From assembly GCA_001512635.1 (NCBI GenBank), contig LFSA01000078.1, positions 1 through 32,874 of the forward strand: a stretch of DNA of 32,874 nt. Direction: 5' to 3'. Positions 30,907 to 32,874 of this stretch are shown one piece after another. The position numbers were made by a program, and so were the translations under genes. The DNA is from Pelotomaculum sp. DTU098. GTDB taxonomy: Bacteria > Bacillota > Desulfotomaculia > Desulfotomaculales > Pelotomaculaceae. How positions within the stretch are numbered: the stretch's first letter is position 1; every line of letters begins with the position of its first letter. Below the pieces are notes generated by a model. It ran no database searches. It was not told the origin of the DNA and saw nothing but the letters and a program-made list of their open reading frames with translations.

Positions 30907-31086
30907 ATGTATTGCAAGGATTGCGTGTTTTTTAAACAGTGGAAGTATTTTGAAGCTGCCATTTGTACTGGACCTTCCGGGAACAAGCCAGTAGAAGCTC
31001 AGAATAAAGTTTGTGAGGATTTTATCCCCCGGGGGCCCTTTAGTGAATGGGGAGAAGAGACATGCGGTCTAACCTGCTGCCGTTAA
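30907..31086 (+). CDS. Small cysteine-rich protein (59 aa)
   Basis: ATG 30907 has AGGTGA 6 bases upstream (and GGAGG a little further). The protein begins MYCKDCVFFKQWKYFEAAIC and carries seven Cys: C3, C6, C20, C36, and C53, C57, C58 at the end (TCGLTCCR). The N-terminal CxxC...C...C pattern suggests a small zinc- or Fe-S-binding protein. No family recognised. A strong terminator follows 20 bases after the stop, which supports a real monocistronic gene. Confidence 0.75.
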   Translation: MYCKDCVFFKQWKYFEAAICTGPSGNKPVEAQNKVCEDFIPRGPFSEWGEETCGLTCCR

Positions 31087-31106
31087 AACTTTTGAAAATG
31101 TTATTT

Positions 31107-31134
31107 AAGGCCGGAGAACCGGCCTTTTGCTTTA
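31107..31134 (+). terminator. Intrinsic terminator after the Cys-rich 59-residue gene
   Basis: Perfect 8-bp stem AAGGCCGG (31107-31114) with CCGGCCTT (31119-31126), GNRA-like loop AGAA, then TTGCTTTATT. Confidence 0.85.
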
Positions 31135-31294
31135 TTGTATTACTGAATGGATCTGGCCTACCCAGGAGTGCACAACAACGCTGTTGCCAAGTAGTTGGTT
31201 ACGTAAGAAGGCAATGTTAGATGAATAAGGGGGGCCAGACTTAGCGTTACTTTCCAACAGCTGCTTCAAAAAGCCTGGTTGATCACCTGGGAGG

Positions 31295-32161
31295 TTAACC
31301 AGGGTTACAAACCTGGACCGGGAACAGTTCCTCTTTGTTCAGGAAACAGGAAAGGTGACCGGTAATTAGGACCTCTTCCAGGTAACCGTAAAAGGTTTTT
31401 TCCCCTGGTAAAACATTTTGCCCGCAGACTGCACACTGGTAGTTTTCTGTACCGGCGCACAGGATGATACCCTCCACATTGCTGGAAGCCCAGGGGACTG
31501 TCACAACCTCCAGTGTGTTTTTCAGGGGTTCAACAGGTGTACAAGCCGGGTGGAAATAACGGCGAATTCTTCTGCCTGATTCACGGCAACGGTAAACAAC
31601 GACAGGTGTATAGGGTAAAATCTTTTTACCGCATTTCAGGCAGGAACGGGTTTGCCTCCCATTTCCTTTGAGTACATAACGTGTTTCGGCTGGTTTTCGC
31701 CGTACTTCACGATCCTTTAACAGAACTAAGCGGGATTCATCAGCATATACCCATTCTTCCAAAGCCCTGTAATAATCGCGATAATTACGGTCCACCAGGC
31801 TGATTTCAGCCGGAAAGCCGGCAGCAACAGCCTGGCAGTGAAAAAGGTATTCGGCATGCTCGTGGGCAAAGCCTTCTATCTTACTAAGCTCCCAATTGTA
31901 TTTGTTTTCATCCAGCCATTTATGAAAGGCGTGAAAAATATTGCCGGAGCATACGTAGAGGTAATCATCCCTGGCGACACGGGCATTTTGCAGCATTTGA
32001 ATTAACTGGCTACAGACCTTTTCTTCCAAACTGGAACCGTCGTCCCAGGTGAGGGGTAAGGTGGATGAATATATTTCACCTGTTTTTTGGCATGCAAGTA
32101 CGATAACTTCTGAAAACGCCCTGCACCCGCAGCCGGCGTCTTCAACCTGCCATTCCTTCAA
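31295..32161 (-). CDS. Unrecognised protein with two CxxC...HxxC zinc-finger-like motifs
   Basis: 288 residues, soluble. AGGAGG lies 7 bases before TTG 32161. The N-terminal half (to about residue 150) is an unrecognised mixed alpha/beta domain with conserved-looking segments YVCSGNIFHAFHKWL and KIEGFAHEHAEYLFH. The C-terminal half has two similar modules: C174-x2-C177...H204-x2-C207 and C243-x2-C246...H269-x2-C272, each with a loop of 22-26 residues between the pairs, consistent with LIM- or PARP-like Zn sites. The function cannot be inferred. It stands alone on the minus strand between two small regulated units. Confidence 0.7.
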   Translation of the reverse strand: MKEWQVEDAGCGCRAFSEVIVLACQKTGEIYSSTLPLTWDDGSSLEEKVCSQLIQMLQNARVARDDYLYVCSGNIFHAFHKWLDENKYNWELSKIEGFAHEHAEYLFHCQAVAAGFPAEISLVDRNYRDYYRALEEWVYADESRLVLLKDREVRRKPAETRYVLKGNGRQTRSCLKCGKKILPYTPVVVYRCRESGRRIRRYFHPACTPVEPLKNTLEVVTVPWASSNVEGIILCAGTENYQCAVCGQNVLPGEKTFYGYLEEVLITGHLSCFLNKEELFPVQVCNPG

Positions 32162-32268
32162 TACTGTACCTCCTTGAATAACTTTCCCGCACAGCTAAAT
32201 ATTTCCTGGAAATTGAAAGGGGAAACTCTCAGTTCGGACTGGTTGAGCAAGCGAAACCATAAAAAGGA

Positions 32269-32622
32269 TTATTTTTGAAAAAACATACGTACGGCCAGGG
32301 CTATAAGAATTATGGCAAATATTTTGTTAAATGCCTCATTAGAAACATACTCTACCAGTCTGGAGCCAATCTGAGCGCCCAGGATACCTCCAAGACCAAG
32401 AAATATCCCCATGCGGTAGTCTACGTGATTGAGTTTTCCATGGGCAAATAGGGCGGATAAACTGATTACCAGGATGGCCAGAAAGGAAGTCCCTACGGCT
32501 CTTTGAGCCGTAAAGCCTAAGTAAATCAATAGTGGAACCATTATAAAGCCGCCGCCCAGACCTGAAAAACTGGCACCAATACCAACCAGTACACCTAGAC
32601 CAACCATTATAGCTATATTCAT
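32269..32622 (-). CDS. Half-size TauE/SafE (TSUP) permease
   Basis: A 117-residue membrane protein with about four membrane segments and the TSUP signature GIGASFSGLGGGFIMVPLL near the N-terminus, then RAVGTSFLAILVISLSALFAH. Full TSUP proteins have two such repeats (about 250 residues); this one ends after one. Single-repeat members are plausible as homodimers. GGAGG lies 7 bases before ATG 32622, and the protein ends with a clean stop after a normal final helix (IILIALAVRMFF), so it is not obviously truncated. Substrate (sulfite, sulfonates or other organosulfur anions) unknown. The 250 bases beyond, to the window end, show no gene I can support. Confidence 0.85.
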   Translation of the reverse strand: MNIAIMVGLGVLVGIGASFSGLGGGFIMVPLLIYLGFTAQRAVGTSFLAILVISLSALFAHGKLNHVDYRMGIFLGLGGILGAQIGSRLVEYVSNEAFNKIFAIILIALAVRMFFQK

Positions 32623-32874
32623 TGTACGTCCTCCAGAAGTATTATATCATGTATTTTCAATATATAGTTGTTTAGATAAAACTGGTTCCGCTGCACCAAA
32701 CCAACATAATCATAATACCCTAATACGACATTATATGGTACCATTTTAAATAAATATAGTGCTATTTAAAGATAATAATTCATTTTTCACACGCCAAATA
32801 ATACTTAAACTGGTGTATGAGTAAAATTAATGTGGGTTTTCAGTATAGGGAGCAGTAAAAACAGGTAAAAAAAG

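Noticed and set aside
1-32874. CRISPR array, tRNA or rRNA genes, insertion sequences, prophage
   Set aside because: No regularly spaced repeats, no cloverleaf or rRNA core sequence, and no transposase or integrase motifs seen on either strand.

Overview
The window looks like a chromosomal segment of an anaerobic, probably spore-forming Firmicute, most like the Peptococcaceae / Desulfotomaculum-Pelotomaculum group. This is inference from gene content: a bifunctional AdhE, a fused ADP-forming acyl-CoA synthetase, DUF1847 and DUF4387 proteins, a copper-amine-oxidase-type stalk protein, strong AGGAGG ribosome sites with frequent TTG/GTG starts, and a sigma-H-like promoter. I see no rRNA, tRNA, CRISPR array, phage or transposase gene. 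It reads as ordinary chromosome with several small genes and structured leaders between the larger genes.

Layout. Positions 1-1719 carry an ArsB/NhaD-type ion permease behind a roughly 220-nt leader that can fold as a terminator/antiterminator switch. A close paralogue lies in the opposite orientation at 27608-29011. Positions 1746-4092 hold a DUF4387 gene with a sigma-H-like promoter, and a secreted stalk-domain protein; both end in clear terminators. Positions 4204-7827 hold a DUF1847 zinc-ribbon-like protein (minus) and AdhE (plus). Positions 7886-8810 hold a NifX-like protein and a MOSC protein (minus), driven by a promoter whose spacer carries a perfect inverted repeat. Positions 8931-12032 are a ferrous iron module on the minus strand: feoA, a two-piece feoB, and a DtxR/MntR-family regulator. 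Positions 12493-15347 are a cadmium/zinc efflux module (P1B ATPase with a CadC-type repressor), and the repressor appears to start at CTG. Positions 15492-19204 hold the ADP-forming acyl-CoA synthetase, an alpha/beta hydrolase and a nitroreductase.

Positions 19203-23282 hold signal peptidase I, adenine deaminase and a histone-deacetylase-like hydrolase (all minus), then a Nudix hydrolase (plus), followed by glutamine-dependent NAD synthetase to 25380. Positions 25475-26646 hold three small minus-strand genes: a 20-residue cysteine-rich peptide, a 54-residue membrane protein and an unrecognised 177-residue protein. Positions 26681-27420 are a class II aldolase with a structured leader. After the second permease come a glutamate-racemase-like gene in which the first catalytic Cys is Ser, a YezD-like protein, two small genes of 58 and 59 residues, an unrecognised protein with two CxxC...HxxC fingers, and a half-size TauE/SafE permease.

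Together the genes cover metal and ion homeostasis (Feo, Cad, two ArsB/NhaD permeases, DtxR), acetyl-CoA/acetate/ethanol interconversion (AdhE plus ADP-forming synthetase), and NAD and purine salvage. The most interesting items are the permease leader, the CTG-started CadC, the Cys-to-Ser racemase, the aldolase leader with interleaved helices, and the unannotated small genes.
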